Below are positions 5,343 to 6,520 of a DNA stretch of 6,520 nt, piece after piece. Position 1 is the stretch's first letter. Every line of letters begins with the position of its first letter. Source of the stretch: Pseudomonadota bacterium (GTDB lineage: Bacteria > Pseudomonadota > Alphaproteobacteria > Sphingomonadales > Sphingomonadaceae). Where the stretch lies: contig CAUJJQ010000115.1 of the NCBI GenBank assembly GCA_963205285.1, positions 1 through 6,520 of the forward strand, in the 5' to 3' direction. The notes beneath the pieces were generated by a model. The model ran no database searches. It was not told the origin of the DNA and saw only the letters and a list, made by a program, of their open reading frames with translations. The position numbers and the translations under genes were made by a program.

Positions 5343-5523
5343 GGCTTGTTTCCCTTTACGTCAACGACATGCCGCTTGCCATAAGCGCTAGGTTCCATCG
5401 CGCAAGCGCAATCGGCGCAATTTGCCCTGAATCAATTAGCCGGTGACAGATGGCGACTAGGCGATTACGGGCGCGCGCAACGCCTTTCCAAACTCCATCT
5501 GCGTGCCGTCTGAAAGGATTATC
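5343..5523. other. Divergent intergenic region between dehydrogenase and porin genes
   Basis: This 181-bp gap must hold the promoters of both divergent genes. I see a ribosome-binding site AAAGGA (5513-5518) 5 nt before the porin ATG and a short stem CGCTT/AAGCG (5373-5377 and 5383-5387). I could not place a convincing -35/-10 pair on either strand, nor a clear PHO box. Confidence 0.4.
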
Positions 5524-6520
5524 ATGCGCTGCCCAGCCATCCTTATCTCCCTGTTGGCGTCGAGCGCGTTTCTGGGTCAGGCAACAGCGGCGGCGGCGCA
5601 GGCGCTGAATGCCGAGGAGGCCGCGGCGTTGCGCGCCGAGGTGGAGGCATTGCGCGGGCAGGTGAACCAGCTTTCGGCCCGACTCGATGCGCTGTCCGTG
5701 CCGCCGCCGGTTGTGACACCGGCTCCGGCACCCGCCAGCCCCAACCCATCGCCGCCCAACAATGTGGCATGGCGCGGCGCGCCCGAAATTGGGGGCGCCG
5801 ATGGCTGGAGTTTCAAGCCGCGCGGGCGGATGCAGATCGACGTTGGCGGGGTGAATGTCCCCACCGCCGCCGACAATGCGGGGCTTGGCTTTGCGAGTGA
5901 GGTGCGGCGCGTACAATTGGGCGCAGACGGCACGATGCCGGGTGGCTTTTCCTATCGGGTGGAGGCGGATTTTGCCGATAATGATGTCGCGGTGCTCGAT
6001 GCCTATTTGCGCTATCGGCGCGGGAATTGGCAGGTGACGGCGGGCCATCAGAAATATTTCGCGGGGCTGGATGAAATGACCAGCGACATTTTCACCAGTT
6101 TCACCGAACGCGCTGCCTTTACCCAGGCATTTGGTTTTGAACGGCGGTTGGGGCTGGCGGCGGAATATGCGCACGGGCCGATTTTGGTGCAGGCGGGGCT
6201 GTTCTCGGACGATATCAGCGCGCTGGCCAACGCGGCCAATAATGGCTGGAGCGTCGATGGGCGCATCGTTTACGCGCCGCAGATGGGTGATACGCAATTG
6301 CATTTTGGGCTGTCGGCCCATGCGCGCGATTTTAACGACGGCAGTGCGCTCGCCCGTTACCGCGCCCGCCCCTTTACCCATGTGACCGATGTGCGGCTGG
6401 TTGATACCGGTAATTTCACCGCCAGTGGCGAGAGGAATTGGGGCGCGGAATTCGCGCTCATCCATGGGAGGTTCCACTTTGCGGCGGAGGGCGCGTGGAT
6501 GCAGGCGCGTCGCCCGCTTG
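5524..6520 (+). CDS. Phosphate-selective porin O/P family outer membrane channel (3' end missing)
   Basis: The gene starts at 5524 and is open to the right edge, giving 332 codons of a protein expected to exceed 400. Residues 1-25 form a Sec signal peptide (hydrophobic core ILISLLASSAFLG, likely cleavage near ATAAAAQ). Residues 27-58 form an Ala/Leu/Glu-rich heptad helix (AALRAEVEALRGQVNQLSARL), a likely coiled coil, followed by a Pro/Ala-rich linker (60-79). The barrel starts near WSFKPRGRMQIDVG (95-108) and continues with alternating amphipathic strands such as FSYRVEADFA (142-151), DAYLRYRRGNWQVTAGHQK (159-177) and FGFERRLGLAAEYAHG (203-218), a pattern typical of the OprO/OprP porin family. 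Family members form trimeric channels for phosphate, polyphosphate or other anions, but many homologues have other substrates, so specificity is not claimed. The AAAGGA ribosome-binding site supports the start. A long open frame on the opposite strand is a codon-bias shadow. Confidence 0.88.
   Translation, partial: MRCPAILISLLASSAFLGQATAAAAQALNAEEAAALRAEVEALRGQVNQLSARLDALSVPPPVVTPAPAPASPNPSPPNNVAWRGAPEIGGADGWSFKPRGRMQIDVGGVNVPTAADNAGLGFASEVRRVQLGADGTMPGGFSYRVEADFADNDVAVLDAYLRYRRGNWQVTAGHQKYFAGLDEMTSDIFTSFTERAAFTQAFGFERRLGLAAEYAHGPILVQAGLFSDDISALANAANNGWSVDGRIVYAPQMGDTQLHFGLSAHARDFNDGSALARYRARPFTHVTDVRLVDTGNFTASGERNWGAEFALIHGRFHFAAEGAWMQARRPL

Noticed and set aside
5442..5463. Possible PHO box in GTGACAG-ATGG-CGACTAG upstream of the porin
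   Set aside because: The first half resembles an inverted TGTCAC repeat, but the second unit fails to match at several positions in the required 11-bp register.
5356..6477. A 373-codon open frame on the minus strand opposite the porin
   Set aside because: Its composition (many Arg, Pro, His, Gly) is typical of a codon-bias shadow in GC-rich DNA. The opposite strand carries a signal peptide, coiled coil and porin strands, and the frame would also cover the porin's upstream region.
1..6520. CRISPR arrays, tRNA or rRNA genes, insertion sequences, toxin-antitoxin or defence genes
   Set aside because: No regularly spaced direct repeats, RNA-gene cores, transposase motifs or paired small defence genes were seen. 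All sizeable stretches are explained by seven genes and short gaps.

Overview
The window looks like an ordinary chromosomal segment of an alphaproteobacterium, most probably a member of the Sphingomonadales. This is inferred from the GC-rich, NN(G/C)-biased codons, the combination of a DUF2794 gene next to an EpsC-type serine acetyltransferase, an OprO/OprP-type porin with a coiled-coil N-terminus, and GC-rich intergenic hairpins of a kind common in sphingomonads. It is not proven by any single marker. I see no mobile element, CRISPR array, tRNA or rRNA, and no convincing sign of an undescribed system; most of the window is well-recognised housekeeping or metabolic genes.

Left part, minus strand: the N-terminal 273 codons of a flavin-dependent Baeyer-Villiger-type monooxygenase of the EthA class (1-821, running off the left edge), preceded in the same direction by oxyR (946-1866), a peroxide sensor with both redox cysteines present. 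The 124-bp gap between them carries a short perfect hairpin just after the oxyR stop. oxyR is divergent from cysE (2026-2763, plus, GTG start), and the 159-bp gap between them contains a perfect 12-bp inverted repeat directly in front of oxyR, the best regulatory signal in the window. cysE is followed after 15 bp by a small DUF2794 gene (2779-3114), probably co-transcribed.

Middle: a 179-bp convergent gap (3115-3293) is packed with four separate inverted repeats, including one with about 25-bp arms. On its right, on the minus strand, is a roughly ten-helix membrane protein of unknown function (3294-4358), itself downstream of a short-chain dehydrogenase resembling the (3R)-hydroxyacyl-CoA dehydrogenase domain of multifunctional enzyme type 2 (4446-5342). 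Right edge: a divergent, incomplete phosphate-selective-porin-type outer membrane channel (5524-6520, plus).

Functionally, the most coherent theme is oxyR back-to-back with cysE: a peroxide-responsive regulator beside the enzyme that commits serine to cysteine synthesis, and therefore to thiol supply. The remaining genes (monooxygenase, acyl-CoA-type dehydrogenase, porin) fit uptake and oxidation of small hydrophobic or anionic substrates, but nothing in the sequence ties them into one pathway.
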